64,000 nt of DNA, taken from contig NZ_JAMXWN010000008.1 of the NCBI RefSeq assembly GCF_024125425.1, positions 1 to 64,000 of the forward strand, in the 5' to 3' direction. The translations under genes were made by a program, and so were the position numbers. Origin of the DNA: Sporolactobacillus kofuensis. GTDB taxonomy: Bacteria > Bacillota > Bacilli > Bacillales > Sporolactobacillaceae. The notes under the pieces are model-generated. The model was not told where the DNA came from and did no database searches. It worked only from the letters and a program-made list of their open reading frames with translations. Position 1 is the first letter of the stretch; each line of letters begins with the position of its first letter. This document shows, one piece after another, positions 35,568 to 45,069 of the stretch.

Positions 35568-35930
35568 ATGGGGAATACACTAGGGAGCAGAATCCGTTTC
35601 TTACGCGACGAAAAAGAGTTGTCGCAACTTGAAATGGCACGCGAACTAAATATTTCCAATGCCCAGCTTAGCCGTTATGAATCCGGCGCTCGTAAGCCTG
35701 ACCCGGAAATGCTCATACAAATTGCAGATTACTTCCATGTATCCACAGATTACTTACTCGGTCGGGTCGGTTTTGTGAAAGAGGCTTCTTCTGGGTATGA
35801 GCGTTTAGAGGATAAAGATTTGCTCAAAAAAACAAAAAGTATACCAGGACTTGAACAATTAATTGATCAAATGGCGAATGATCCTGATCAAGCGAAGAAA
35901 TTCATTAAAATATGGGACCTGTTGCATTGA
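35568..35930 (+). CDS. XRE family transcriptional regulator
   Basis: A 120-residue DNA-binding protein. HTH at about residues 5-60: RIRFLRDEKELSQLEMAREL, then NISNAQLSRYESGARKPDPEML, a standard SinR/Xre HTH, followed by DYFHVSTDYLLGR. The C-terminal half (about 65-120) is acidic and helical, perhaps for dimerisation or ligand response. ATG 35568 follows GGGGGAGG. No linked phage or toxin genes, so probably a chromosomal regulator. Confidence 0.85.
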   Translation: MGNTLGSRIRFLRDEKELSQLEMARELNISNAQLSRYESGARKPDPEMLIQIADYFHVSTDYLLGRVGFVKEASSGYERLEDKDLLKKTKSIPGLEQLIDQMANDPDQAKKFIKIWDLLH

Positions 35931-35997
35931 ACATCAGTCACATGATTGCTTGAGGCATTACTACTCTGTTGATCATTTGTAAGGACTATTTTATACA

Positions 35998-36036
35998 AAA
36001 AAGATCCGAATCCCAAATGAGGATTCGGATCTTTTA
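35998..36036. terminator. Bidirectional terminator
   Basis: AAAAGATCCGAATCC and GGATTCGGATCTTTT form a 15-bp stem between the convergent XRE gene and the NADH dehydrogenase gene. Confidence 0.93.
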
Positions 36037-36053
36037 TTATTCACATTAAAGAA

Positions 36054-37271
36054 TTAAAGCAAGTTCAGTTTTCCTTTTTTCAGAACTAATGGAACACCGC
36101 CAAGCATGAGCAGATAGCGGTCATCAATAACCTTCTTCATCGCTGCAGCAGGCTTGCCAGTCATTTTGTGATCAAATACCACACCAATGGCTTCCTTTTC
36201 TCCAAGTGAAGCAACCGTACCCTTTGGCTTGTACACAAAAGATTCAGTAGCTTCACCTTTCAGAATATGTTTCATATTCTTAGCGATGTTCTCCGCTGCT
36301 TGAATCGCAATCTGTGCAGTTGGTGGATATGGGCGTTCGGCATTAGGTGGGAAGATCACAGCAACATCACCGACAGCAAATACATGATCATCTTCCGGCG
36401 AGCGGAGATCTGCCGTCACCTGGATCTTGCCACGGTTTGTCTCAAATCCGGAATCCGCTGGAATGTGGTTAGCCTTTACACCACCAGTCCAAACAACTGT
36501 ACCCGCTTGAATTTCTTCCAATTCCTCGCTGTCTTTCTTCTGAACTTTGACACCTTCAGGAGTTGCCTCTTTAATGAAGGTATTCAGTTTGAATTCCACA
36601 CCCTTGCCTTCAAGATATTTCTGGGCATAGTTTGCAAGCTCTCGATCAAACGGAGGCAAGACAAATGGCATGCCTTCAACATCAACAATCCGAACTTTAT
36701 TAGGATCGATATCATATTCTTTGCAAAGTTCCGGAATACGGTCGACTAATTCACCAAGGAATTCAACACCGCTCAATCCGGCACCGCCGACAACAATTGT
36801 CAAATCACTGTCTTTTGCATCCGGATCGCTGTTGTAACTTGCAAATTTATATTCAATATGTTCCCGAATCTTGCGCGCCGTATTGACACTGCGGATTGCA
36901 AAGGCATTTGTATCCAAACCTTTAATGCCGAACGTATTGGACTCGAATCCAAGTGCAATAACAAGGTAGTCATAATCAATTTCACCGTTCTTTAAAGCCA
37001 CTTTGTGGTTCTCACGGTCAATCGACTGTACTGAATCCTGGACAAAGTTCACACGTTTCGTGTTAATAACATTCTTAATCAACATTCTTGTGCGGTCATG
37101 ATGAATAGTACCTGCAGCCGCTTCATGCAACCAGGTTGTCTGGTAGTGGTAATTATGTTTGTTCACCAGCGTAATCTCTGCATCCTCTGCACTTAATTCT
37201 TTTGTGAGGCGTACGGTTGTCATCATTCCACCGTATCCTGCACCCAAAATAACAATTTTTGGCTTACTCAT
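36054..37271 (-). CDS. Type II NADH dehydrogenase (YumB-like)
   Basis: Single-subunit, non-proton-pumping NADH:quinone oxidoreductase attached to the membrane. 405 residues. First dinucleotide fold IVILGAGYGG (about 5-14, FAD), second VVGGAGLSGVE (about 162-172, NADH), FAVGDVA (about 302-308) with the FAD Asp, and the AQIAIQAAENIA helix (about 323-334). Most like B. subtilis YumB (for example the HNYHYQTTWLHEAAAG stretch, about 39-54). Consistent with menaquinone from MenA. Gene order with YuzD downstream fits the yum-yuz-yut region. Confidence 0.92.
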   Translation of the reverse strand: MSKPKIVILGAGYGGMMTTVRLTKELSAEDAEITLVNKHNYHYQTTWLHEAAAGTIHHDRTRMLIKNVINTKRVNFVQDSVQSIDRENHKVALKNGEIDYDYLVIALGFESNTFGIKGLDTNAFAIRSVNTARKIREHIEYKFASYNSDPDAKDSDLTIVVGGAGLSGVEFLGELVDRIPELCKEYDIDPNKVRIVDVEGMPFVLPPFDRELANYAQKYLEGKGVEFKLNTFIKEATPEGVKVQKKDSEELEEIQAGTVVWTGGVKANHIPADSGFETNRGKIQVTADLRSPEDDHVFAVGDVAVIFPPNAERPYPPTAQIAIQAAENIAKNMKHILKGEATESFVYKPKGTVASLGEKEAIGVVFDHKMTGKPAAAMKKVIDDRYLLMLGGVPLVLKKGKLNLL

Positions 37272-37707
37272 GGTTGTTTACAGCCACCTTTGAAATAGAA
37301 ATAGTCATAAAAGATTACTAAAAATCGGTTTACCATTATTAAAAGTACTGCTATTTCAGTATCATGCACCTTTAAGTGATTTAACCACTCCTATTGGTTG
37401 CATGGATTGACATTCACTTGGTATCCTTATTAATAATATGTCTTTTTTGTTAACATATCAAGGAGAAATTGTGTCATACACACTTTTTTAAATCAAATTT
37501 TTTCTACATCTTTCGATTTATTTTATACAAAAACATTGGCTTAATTCTCTGATTTATTATGTCCACAGAATCCATATTTGATTTTACAAGATAATAAGGA
37601 GGCTACCTTTAACACAACGTAAAAACGCTCTATGCGCACATTCGTGACGAATAAATAAAAATTTGCTATATTGATTAGTAAATTCAATGATCCTTGAGGT
37701 GAATCAA
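37272..37707. other. Noncoding gap between yumB and yuzD
   Basis: 436 bp without a convincing ORF. A possible plus-strand promoter TTGACA (37407-37412), N17, TTAATA precedes yuzD by about 270 bp. No clear Rex site was found for the NADH dehydrogenase gene. Confidence 0.45.
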
Positions 37708-38037
37708 TTGGAATTAACTGTATACGGAGCAGAGGCACAATGTGCCAGCTGCGTTCAAGCGCCGCCGGCCAAGGCAACTGCTGAATGGCTTGAGGCTGCA
37801 TTGAAACGCAAGTTCGATGAGAAAATCACTGTACGCTATGTTGATATATACGAGCCGGAGACAGATGCAGATCGGCTATACAGTAAAAAAATCTTGACAG
37901 ATGAGTATTTTTATCCACTCGTTGTTGCCGGCAATGAAGTTCTCGGTGAAGGTTTTATCTCGCTTAAACCGGTGGTTCAGTATTGTAGTCATCTCGGCTT
38001 GACTGATTCGGTTAACGACCGGTCGAACGAAAAATAA
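37708..38037 (+). CDS. yuzD: YuzD family protein (DUF1462)
   Basis: About 109 residues; a small thioredoxin-fold-like protein of Bacilli. The N terminus LTVYGAEAQCASCVQAPPA (about 3-21) contains a C-x2-C pair, CASC, and VRYVDIYEP (about 45-53) follows. TTG at 37708 is chosen since GAGGTG lies 6 nt upstream; the longer frame starts with ATT-like codons without an RBS. In B. subtilis yuzD lies near yutI and yutJ. Function unknown, possibly redox or Fe-S related by fold and setting. Confidence 0.8.
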   Translation: MELTVYGAEAQCASCVQAPPAKATAEWLEAALKRKFDEKITVRYVDIYEPETDADRLYSKKILTDEYFYPLVVAGNEVLGEGFISLKPVVQYCSHLGLTDSVNDRSNEK

Positions 38038-38146
38038 TTTTTTTGACATAGCTCACTTCATCCGAAGTGCAGACATTAATCAATGAACCCTCATCCCGAA
38101 GTGAGGTGGGCAGGCGCTTGTCATCTTATTGCCTAAATTAGTGATT

Positions 38147-38184
38147 AAACCCAAGCTGCAGGCATGTCTGCGACTTGGGTTTTA
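38147..38184. terminator. Bidirectional terminator
   Basis: AACCCAAG and CTTGGGTT form the base of a stem with inner GCTGCAGG-like pairing between yuzD and the convergent glucosidase gene; T-runs on both sides. Confidence 0.75.
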
Positions 38185-38202
38185 CCTTTTTCACTCAGGA
38201 TA

Positions 38203-40599
38203 TCACCAATTGCGTAGTTCAACCGTTAGATCTGCCTGATCATCTACTTCAAAAACCGTTTGATTTTCAAGTCGCTCAAACTGTAAGGATTTCCCGTTCA
38301 TTATGATCTTAGATGGATGACTACCATTCAGTACAAATTTAAACGACTGGTATTCCTTTAAGTAACCTGAATGGGTTTTCTCCATTGCAATATAGAGCGT
38401 ATCATTGTCTTCACGCTTCATGGAAAATGTATACAGATTATACACGCCCGACTGATAATCAAAACTTTCACCGTCATCTTGATAATGTACATAACGACTG
38501 TCCCCGCCTTTATCAAGAGGGTAAATGTCCAAAGTCAGCTGGTTAACCTCTTTTTCCCCCACGTAATTCTGAACCGGATAGAGAGGAAGAATACTTCCTT
38601 CTTTGATAAAAATAGGGCAGACATCAAGCGGTGCCTCTTTGATGATCGACTGACCGCCGTCAAAAACTTGCTTTGTCCAATAATCTATCCACCGGTTCCC
38701 TTTTGGTAAGTAGACAATCCGTGAGGTTTCTCCCTGACCAATCACCGGAGCGACAAGGATATGCTCGCCGCACATGAATTCATCATTGATTTCGTAAGTA
38801 TTCTGATCGTCCTGGTAATGCAGGAGCAATGGGCGAATGATCGGTAATCCTGTTGATTCACCTTTATGGAGAAGATCATAAAGGTATGGAAGCAACTGAT
38901 ATCTAAGTTTTATATAGTTACGGCTTATTTCTTCAGTCTCTTCATTGAAGGCCCATGGTTCCTGATCTCTTGTAAAGATACTTGAATGATTGCGGAACAA
39001 CGGCGTAAAGGTGCCGACCTGCATCCAGCGAGCCAAAAGTTCCGGCGTGCAATCGAATCCAAAACCGCCAACATCCGTTCCGCAAAATGCGATTCCGCTC
39101 AATCCGAGATTCATTAGCATCGGCAAAGACATTCTTAAATGTTCCCACAGGCTCTGGTTGTCTCCGGTCCAAACGGTCGAATACTTTTGAGTACCTGCAT
39201 AGCACGCACGAGTTATCACAAATGGCCGCTTTCCTGTCGCTTTTTTTAGTCCTTCATAAGTTGCTTTGGACATGTAGTGACCGTATACATTGTGAATCTC
39301 ACGATGATCTGTCTGGATCCCATCATTATGAAAAGCAACATCATCAGGAAGCGGACCGTTGAAGCTTGCCGGCTCATTCATGTCATTCCAAATACCGGCT
39401 ACACCGAGATCGGTCATGATTTTTTGATTGCTGGCCCACCATTTTCTGACAGGCTCATTTGAAAAATCAGGATATAGTGAATCTCCTGGCCAAACCTTAT
39501 TCACATAAGGCACACCATCCTTATCCGTTGCAAAATATTGATGGGCCAATCCCTCATCATAAATCGGATAGCCCTTATCTTTTTTAACACCCGGATCGAT
39601 AATCGTGACCACTTTATACCCCTGTTGCTTAAGCTCTTTCAATGTCTGTTCTGGTTTAGGAAATTTTTTCTTGTCCCACGTAAAGACACGAAAGCCATCC
39701 ATGTAATCAATGTCTAAGTGGATGACATCACACGGAATATCTTTTTCTCTGAAGGTATTCGCAAGCTCGCGCATCCGCTTCTCAGGCGTATAAGACCAGC
39801 GACTCTGTTGGTAGCCAAGTGTCCATAATTGAGGAAGCGGTGTTTTACCGGTTAAGTAGGTGTAGCCCCCGACAACGTCCTGAACAGAAGGTCCATAAAT
39901 AAAGTAGTAATCAAGATTTCCATCCACTGCACCAAATGAGAAATAGTCGCTGTTCTCTTTACCAAGATCAAATACGGATTCATAAGTATTGTCGAAAAAG
40001 ATACCATAGGCTACCTTTTCCTTCAGAGCAATTAGGAAAGGAATGGATTTGTACATGGCTTCAAAGCTTTCAACATGCGGACTTGGGTCATCTGTATTCC
40101 ACATTTTATAATGATAACCCTTCTTATTCAGATGACCTGTTTTGTCCCCTAAACCATAAAAATACAAATCACGTTCCATCTTCTTCAGAACCCGAACCTT
40201 TTGACGATTTCGTTCGGCCTCGATCTTGTGTCCTTCTTCAGCAGCCATCTCTAAACCTTCTCCGGATCCTCTTCTTACAAACGGCTGGGCACTTCCTCTG
40301 TAATCTGCACATAATCGTTTTCCATTCGCATCATAAAGATCAACCAAGAATTCATCAGAGATCGTAACCGTCAGTTTTTCAGTCCGAACAGTGAGCTGTG
40401 CATCCGAATAATCGACCGTAAAAGGCGCATGTTCTCTTTGCAAATCTTCAACAGCCTTGGAAATTCGGCGCTCTGAAACCAGCGGTGAAAAGAAGTTGAT
40501 AATGGTCGGCGTGATAACTTCAATGAATCCTTTTCCTTTCTCAAATTCAATACAAACAGTGTGATCCTTTTCCTCGTAGCCCTTTAATTTTCCAAACAT
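38203..40599 (-). CDS. Glycoside hydrolase family 31 alpha-glucosidase
   Basis: Releases glucose from the non-reducing ends of alpha-glucosides, presumably inside the cell (no signal peptide). About 798 residues. The catalytic nucleophile Asp lies in GIWNDMNEPASF (about 410-421) and the acid/base Asp in STVWTGDNQSLWEHL (about 487-501). The WxDMNEP form points to alpha-glucosidase rather than alpha-xylosidase (which has KTDFGE). ATG 40599 follows CGGAGG; the longer reading lacks an RBS. Last gene of the sugar-uptake operon, 80 nt after the YesL-like gene. Confidence 0.92.
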   Translation of the reverse strand: MFGKLKGYEEKDHTVCIEFEKGKGFIEVITPTIINFFSPLVSERRISKAVEDLQREHAPFTVDYSDAQLTVRTEKLTVTISDEFLVDLYDANGKRLCADYRGSAQPFVRRGSGEGLEMAAEEGHKIEAERNRQKVRVLKKMERDLYFYGLGDKTGHLNKKGYHYKMWNTDDPSPHVESFEAMYKSIPFLIALKEKVAYGIFFDNTYESVFDLGKENSDYFSFGAVDGNLDYYFIYGPSVQDVVGGYTYLTGKTPLPQLWTLGYQQSRWSYTPEKRMRELANTFREKDIPCDVIHLDIDYMDGFRVFTWDKKKFPKPEQTLKELKQQGYKVVTIIDPGVKKDKGYPIYDEGLAHQYFATDKDGVPYVNKVWPGDSLYPDFSNEPVRKWWASNQKIMTDLGVAGIWNDMNEPASFNGPLPDDVAFHNDGIQTDHREIHNVYGHYMSKATYEGLKKATGKRPFVITRACYAGTQKYSTVWTGDNQSLWEHLRMSLPMLMNLGLSGIAFCGTDVGGFGFDCTPELLARWMQVGTFTPLFRNHSSIFTRDQEPWAFNEETEEISRNYIKLRYQLLPYLYDLLHKGESTGLPIIRPLLLHYQDDQNTYEINDEFMCGEHILVAPVIGQGETSRIVYLPKGNRWIDYWTKQVFDGGQSIIKEAPLDVCPIFIKEGSILPLYPVQNYVGEKEVNQLTLDIYPLDKGGDSRYVHYQDDGESFDYQSGVYNLYTFSMKREDNDTLYIAMEKTHSGYLKEYQSFKFVLNGSHPSKIIMNGKSLQFERLENQTVFEVDDQADLTVELRNW

Positions 40600-40679
40600 A
40601 TGAATCCTCCGTTCACTTATTTTTTGGATTTTAGTCATTTGCAGCGAAACAGCCAGTCTTATGGAACTGATGGAAGCGT

Positions 40680-41366
40680 TCAAGCACTTGGCTGTTGTTT
40701 TCTAATTTCTGTATCCATACTTTTTTGATAAAAGTGAGTGGTAACCAAAGCAACCAAACCAGGCAAAACGAGAACCAACAGAGGCGGAAATATCTTCCAC
40801 ATCAGGAAAATGGCAACCACGATATCCATAATCATTAGTAATGTGTTTAGCGGATGCTTGAGAGAAAGAAATATAGTATTTGAAAAGTAAGTTTTTAACG
40901 ATAATTGCTGATCGACCAAGAAACTGTACACGAGTAAAAAGAAAAAAGGTGTCACAAAAAGTAGAAGGTAAAAGACAGCGGTTAATAACGAAGAAAGCTC
41001 AGCATAATACCTTGATGCAAAATAGAAAAGAATCAGCATCCCGGTGTTGACTCCTCCCAGAATTATGCTTTTTTTATAGTCTCTTCGATAATAGGACCAA
41101 AAAGATTTTAGAAAAGAAAAAGAACGATCATCCCTTCCATACCTTCTTGCAGTGGCAAGCATAGCGACTAAAGCAGGTATAGCGACAAACGGTAATAACG
41201 CAACACTCGTGATAAAAACTGAATGGACACTGCTTGGATCATGTACCAACAGAAGTACTGCTCCGAGAAAAGCATAAGGGCTATTAAATAGCCACCAAAT
41301 TCCAGTTAGTTTTAAGATAAGATAAACCCATTTAATCAATTGATCGCTGAAATGCATCCAGTTCAT
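40680..41366 (-). CDS. YesL family (DUF624) membrane protein
   Basis: A 228-residue protein with five or six hydrophobic segments. The N-terminal WVYLILKLTGIWWLFNSP is typical of YesL/DUF624 proteins, which occur next to LplB/LplC-type sugar permeases in Bacilli. Function unknown; a helper for the transporter is inferred from constant linkage. GGAGGTG precedes the ATG at 41366. It follows the second permease gene by 29 nt. Confidence 0.85.
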   Translation of the reverse strand: MNWMHFSDQLIKWVYLILKLTGIWWLFNSPYAFLGAVLLLVHDPSSVHSVFITSVALLPFVAIPALVAMLATARRYGRDDRSFSFLKSFWSYYRRDYKKSIILGGVNTGMLILFYFASRYYAELSSLLTAVFYLLLFVTPFFFLLVYSFLVDQQLSLKTYFSNTIFLSLKHPLNTLLMIMDIVVAIFLMWKIFPPLLVLVLPGLVALVTTHFYQKSMDTEIRKQQPSA

Positions 41367-41395
41367 CTTCCATCACCTCCAAAATCAACCCTTGC

Positions 41396-42277
41396 TTATT
41401 CCTTGACCGATCCGATCACCAATCCAGATGTAAAATACTTTTGAAGAAATGGATAGATCAGTAAAACTGGTATAATTGAGACAACAATTTTTGCTGCGTT
41501 CAGTGTTTTGTTTGAAACCGACGCTATTGCTTTTAACTGCGAAGGATCTGTAATTTTCGTGACGTCAACATTTAACTGTTGAATATAGGTTTGCAAAGGA
41601 AAGTTTGCAGAGCTGTTCATATACAGCAAGCCACTAAAATAATCATTCCAGTGTCCTACAATTGAGAACAACCCAATGGTTGCAAGTGCCGGCAATGAAA
41701 TGGGCAAATAGATCTTGAACAAAATTTTTAATTTTGATGCTCCGTCCATAATTGCCGCTTCTTCTAATGAATCAGGAATACTTTTGAAGAAGTTCATCAA
41801 TAAAATAACATTAAAAATAGGTACAGCTCCTGGAAGGATTAGTGACCAAATAGTGTCCATCAATCCAAGGCTTTTCACTACGATGAATAAAGGGATCATC
41901 CCGCCGGAAAAGAGCATAGCAAAGATCATAACGTTCATGTAGATATTACGTGCTCCAAACTGCTTGGTGTTCTTCGATAATGGGTAGGCCATCAAAACCG
42001 TTAACAGTAGGTTTAGTGCAGTACCTAGAACAACTCGCTCTACCGAGATCATAAATGAGCGCCAAAACTGTGCATCTTCCAATAGTAGACGATAGGAATT
42101 GAAGTTAACGTTTACTGGCAACAATCCAACCTGATTGGCTTGAGCCGCCGTACTGTCGCTAAATGAGACAGAAACCATATTCATTAATGGGAGAAAGCAG
42201 AGCGCTGTAAGGAGCAGCAATACGGTCCAAATGATGATATCTGACAAGTAGCTTCCGAATGTTTTCGATTTAATCAT
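41396..42277 (-). CDS. Carbohydrate ABC transporter permease (LplC/YtcP-like)
   Basis: Inner-membrane subunit of a CUT1-type sugar importer. About 293 residues, six membrane segments, and the EAA loop visible as DSLEEAAIMDGASKLKILFKIYLPIS (key residues E-A-A at about 174-176, G at 181, P near the end). It also has the long periplasmic-type segment near residues 35-80 common in LplC. ATG 42277 has GGGAGG 9 nt upstream; a GTG codon sits three codons earlier. Second of two permease genes, separated by 15 nt. Confidence 0.93.
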   Translation of the reverse strand: MIKSKTFGSYLSDIIIWTVLLLLTALCFLPLMNMVSVSFSDSTAAQANQVGLLPVNVNFNSYRLLLEDAQFWRSFMISVERVVLGTALNLLLTVLMAYPLSKNTKQFGARNIYMNVMIFAMLFSGGMIPLFIVVKSLGLMDTIWSLILPGAVPIFNVILLMNFFKSIPDSLEEAAIMDGASKLKILFKIYLPISLPALATIGLFSIVGHWNDYFSGLLYMNSSANFPLQTYIQQLNVDVTKITDPSQLKAIASVSNKTLNAAKIVVSIIPVLLIYPFLQKYFTSGLVIGSVKE

Positions 42278-42292
42278 TTTGCGCACCCTCCC

Positions 42293-43192
42293 TTAAAAGA
42301 TTCTCAAATTTGCAAATTTAATTGACAATTTATTGGCTGCAATAAGCAATGTGAACGATACGACAGACTTTAAAAGACCGATCGCTGTAGCAAAACTATA
42401 TTGCTGACCTAAAAGACCAACACGATAAACGTAAGTATCAATAACATCACCGGTCTCATAGACAATAGGGTTATACAACGCGTAAATCTGATCAAATCCG
42501 GCATTTAATATATTTCCAAGATTAAGTGCAGAAATCAACATGATTGTCGGTAAAATCCCAGGAAAGGTAACATGTAGCAATTGCTGAAAGCGATTCGCCC
42601 CATCAATGGATGAGGCTTCATAAAGTCCCGGATCAATCCCCGTTAAAGCTGCCAAGTAGACAATTGCACCGTAGCCAAAATTTTTCCAGACATCCGATCC
42701 GATAATTACCGTCCTGAACCAGTCGTTGCTGGCCAAGAACATAATGGGTTGATGACCAAATGCCTGCAAGAAGCTGTTAATGGGTCCATGGTAATCAAAG
42801 ACATTGATCACAATAGCGGCCACAACGGCCCACGAAAGAAAATTTGGTAAATAGACAATCGTCTGGATTGATCTTTTTGCCCATTTTAGCCTGATTTCAT
42901 TTAGTAATAGAGCAAAAACGATCGGTACAATCGTTCCAAAAATAATTTTTCCTAATGCAATCAACACTGTATTTCGTAAAATGTTCCAGCTGTCTGGAAT
43001 TTGTAGCATATACTCAAAGTTGGTTAGCCCTACCCATTGCGAGCCTAATATTCCTTTCGCAGGTACATAATCCTGAAATGCCATGACAATTCCGAACATC
43101 GGTACGAAACTAAAAATAATGAGAAAGATCATTCCCGGTGCCATCATGAGATGATAACCCAGTTGGCCAGATCTATACTTTCTTTTCCACAT
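42293..43192 (-). CDS. Carbohydrate ABC transporter permease (LplB/YteP-like)
   Basis: First membrane subunit of the CUT1-type sugar importer. About 299 residues with six membrane segments. The N-terminal LGYHLMMAPGMIFLIIFSFVPM and the EAA loop DPGLYEASSIDGANRFQQLLHVTFP (E-A at about 204-205, G about 210) are typical of LplB. ATG 43192 follows GGGGAGG; an upstream ATG is less likely. Separated from the lipoprotein gene by a hairpin (43226-43256) that may let the binding protein be made in excess. Confidence 0.93.
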   Translation of the reverse strand: MWKRKYRSGQLGYHLMMAPGMIFLIIFSFVPMFGIVMAFQDYVPAKGILGSQWVGLTNFEYMLQIPDSWNILRNTVLIALGKIIFGTIVPIVFALLLNEIRLKWAKRSIQTIVYLPNFLSWAVVAAIVINVFDYHGPINSFLQAFGHQPIMFLASNDWFRTVIIGSDVWKNFGYGAIVYLAALTGIDPGLYEASSIDGANRFQQLLHVTFPGILPTIMLISALNLGNILNAGFDQIYALYNPIVYETGDVIDTYVYRVGLLGQQYSFATAIGLLKSVVSFTLLIAANKLSIKFANLRIF

Positions 43193-43225
43193 GTCCTGTC
43201 CTCCCCATTCGGGAATAAATTTTAA

Positions 43226-43256
43226 ATATGGGTACAAAAGTGAATTGTACCCATAT
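43226..43256 (-). repeat. Intergenic inverted repeat between lipoprotein and permease genes
   Basis: ATATGGGTACAA and TTGTACCCATAT are perfect 12-bp arms around a 7-nt loop. There is no strong T-run on the minus strand, so partial termination or mRNA stabilisation of the upstream lipoprotein message is more likely than full termination. Confidence 0.75.
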
Positions 43257-43261
43257 CTGTA

Positions 43262-44908
43262 TCACTTCTCTTTTATTGCTTGAACAACCTCTTGTGTAAT
43301 CTGAGTCCCACCTGTGCTCTTCCACTGTTTGACGAAAGTACCGAAGTCATTTACGCTTTTTTGACCGGTCACAATCTTCAAGAATGTTTCATCTTCCAAC
43401 TTAACGAGGTTCGCCCACTTGAGCTTCATACTTTTGGTTTGATCGAAGAAAACCGGATTCACTTCTTTAATCGGGGTATTCGCCATTAACTTTCCTGCAA
43501 CAATTCTGGACGTGTAGCCACTCCAAGCATTAGGATCCGGATTTTTAGGATTCTTCAAATAATTTTCAATATTGTTATATGAAGTTGAATCGTCGAGGGA
43601 TAGACTCTTTGGATCTTTTTTGCCATCTACTGTAGCTTTTAAATCTTTGTACATTTGGGCCGTTGCATCATTAAAATTAATCATCACGTTTAATGGTTTC
43701 CCACCGTCGTAACCGCCTCTTACAAAATCAACAACTGGTTTATAATTTTTATCTTCACGAACAAGTTTGTCATTGATAGCGCTTGCAATTTTAGGTAACA
43801 ATTCAGGGTGCTTAAACCCTTTTCGAACCACATAAAATTCAGAAACTGGATTCTGAGTGTAGGCAGTGATTTTGCCATCTCCATTTTTTGAAATGATATA
43901 GGGTTTCCAATTTGCTTTCGGGTTTTTCTTTATCGCAGAGTTCAATGGATAATCTCCGGACCACCATGGGCCAAAGAATGCACCGGCTTGACCGCTGATG
44001 ATCAACGATTCAATGCTGTCACGAACAGCCATTTGAGGATCAATCAACCCTTTCTTATACCAGTCCGCCAATTTACTAAGGCCTTGCTTCGTTTCATTAG
44101 TAGTCGATCCATAGACAACCTTGCCATTTTGTTTAATCCATTGACGTGGAAATGAGTTGTAAGTAGCGAAAATATTATCGGCTACGAAAAGGGACCCATA
44201 ATTGCCACCAACCGATTTAGAAAGTGCCAAGCCTACCGTATTTCCTTTGCCATTGTTCCCTGGATCTTTTTTTACAAAAGCGGTTAACACTTTTTCCATG
44301 TCATCGACAGTTTTTGGTGCTTTTAGCCCAAGCTTATCCAGCCAATCTTGACGGATCCAAAGCATGGTTGGAATATTAGCATTTTGTGTCGATGGTAGTG
44401 CCATTAATTTTCCATCAAATGTAGCCGCCTTCAATGCCCGGCCATTGTATGAATTATATTTTGCTTTTATAAAGTCCGATGCGCTGGATTTATAGACATC
44501 TGTTAAGTCGGCAATACTGTCATTCGCAACTAATTGTCTCAATGTATCTGCATTGACAGCCATTATGTCAGGCAAGTCACCAGAAGCAACGGCCATTGAC
44601 ACCTTCTGGTCATATGGATCTCCAGTTTGCGCTTCAAATTTGTCTTTACTCTGAATATTAAGTGTATCTTTTAAATATTTGGTATAAGCATTGTCTTCAT
44701 AAGTCTGACCTTTTGGAAGTTTTGGGATCCCTGGCGTTGCCTTGCCAATGGTGTACGTGACTGTTTTCTTATATTTTCCGAAAGGCTTTAGTTCTTGAGG
44801 TGATGCAACTGATTTTGAATTGGAACTCTGATTAGACCCCATCTTACATCCTGATAAAACACTGAGAAGCATCAACACTGCAGCAAACAATGTTAAAAAC
44901 TTTTTCAT
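43262..44908 (-). CDS. Sugar ABC transporter substrate-binding lipoprotein (YtcQ/LipO-like)
   Basis: Extracellular solute-binding lipoprotein. 548 residues, the large LipO/YtcQ size. Signal peptide with lipobox LSVLSGC (cleavage before Cys at about residue 21), then a Ser/Asn-rich linker. Its partners are the two CUT1 permeases and probably a shared MsmX-type ATPase, since none is encoded here. Substrate inferred as an alpha-glucoside oligomer from the linked GH31 enzyme. The ATG at 44908 directly follows the stop codon of a 20-codon ORF. A cre-like site at the promoter suggests glucose repression. Confidence 0.92.
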   Translation of the reverse strand: MKKFLTLFAAVLMLLSVLSGCKMGSNQSSNSKSVASPQELKPFGKYKKTVTYTIGKATPGIPKLPKGQTYEDNAYTKYLKDTLNIQSKDKFEAQTGDPYDQKVSMAVASGDLPDIMAVNADTLRQLVANDSIADLTDVYKSSASDFIKAKYNSYNGRALKAATFDGKLMALPSTQNANIPTMLWIRQDWLDKLGLKAPKTVDDMEKVLTAFVKKDPGNNGKGNTVGLALSKSVGGNYGSLFVADNIFATYNSFPRQWIKQNGKVVYGSTTNETKQGLSKLADWYKKGLIDPQMAVRDSIESLIISGQAGAFFGPWWSGDYPLNSAIKKNPKANWKPYIISKNGDGKITAYTQNPVSEFYVVRKGFKHPELLPKIASAINDKLVREDKNYKPVVDFVRGGYDGGKPLNVMINFNDATAQMYKDLKATVDGKKDPKSLSLDDSTSYNNIENYLKNPKNPDPNAWSGYTSRIVAGKLMANTPIKEVNPVFFDQTKSMKLKWANLVKLEDETFLKIVTGQKSVNDFGTFVKQWKSTGGTQITQEVVQAIKEK

Positions 44909-44971
44909 TTATAATTCCCCCTTTGTCTTATCTTTCATGGAAAAATGAATAATCCCAATTTTGTTACTCAT
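44909..44971 (-). CDS. Candidate 20-residue leader peptide before the sugar-binding lipoprotein
   Basis: The reading MSNKIGIIHFSMKDKTKGEL has its own RBS (AGAGGAG, 5 nt before the ATG at 44971), and its TAA stop is immediately followed by the lipoprotein ATG (TAAATG). The lipoprotein RBS GGGGGA lies inside its last codons. This is the layout of a translationally coupled leader ORF. Not known from any family I recognise. It could also be a chance reading. Confidence 0.45.
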   Translation of the reverse strand: MSNKIGIIHFSMKDKTKGEL

Positions 44972-45069
44972 TACGTCTCCTCTCCAACTAAACTTGTGAT
45001 CTGTAATTTCCTGTCTTATTCTAGATAAACATCGGTAAAAGTGTAACGTAACACCTGAATGCATGATTT

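Noticed and set aside
38050-38110. Two small hairpins (CACTTC/GAAGTG and CCTCA/TGAGG) after yuzD
   Set aside because: Short stems without T-runs; most likely incidental next to the clear terminator at 38147-38184.
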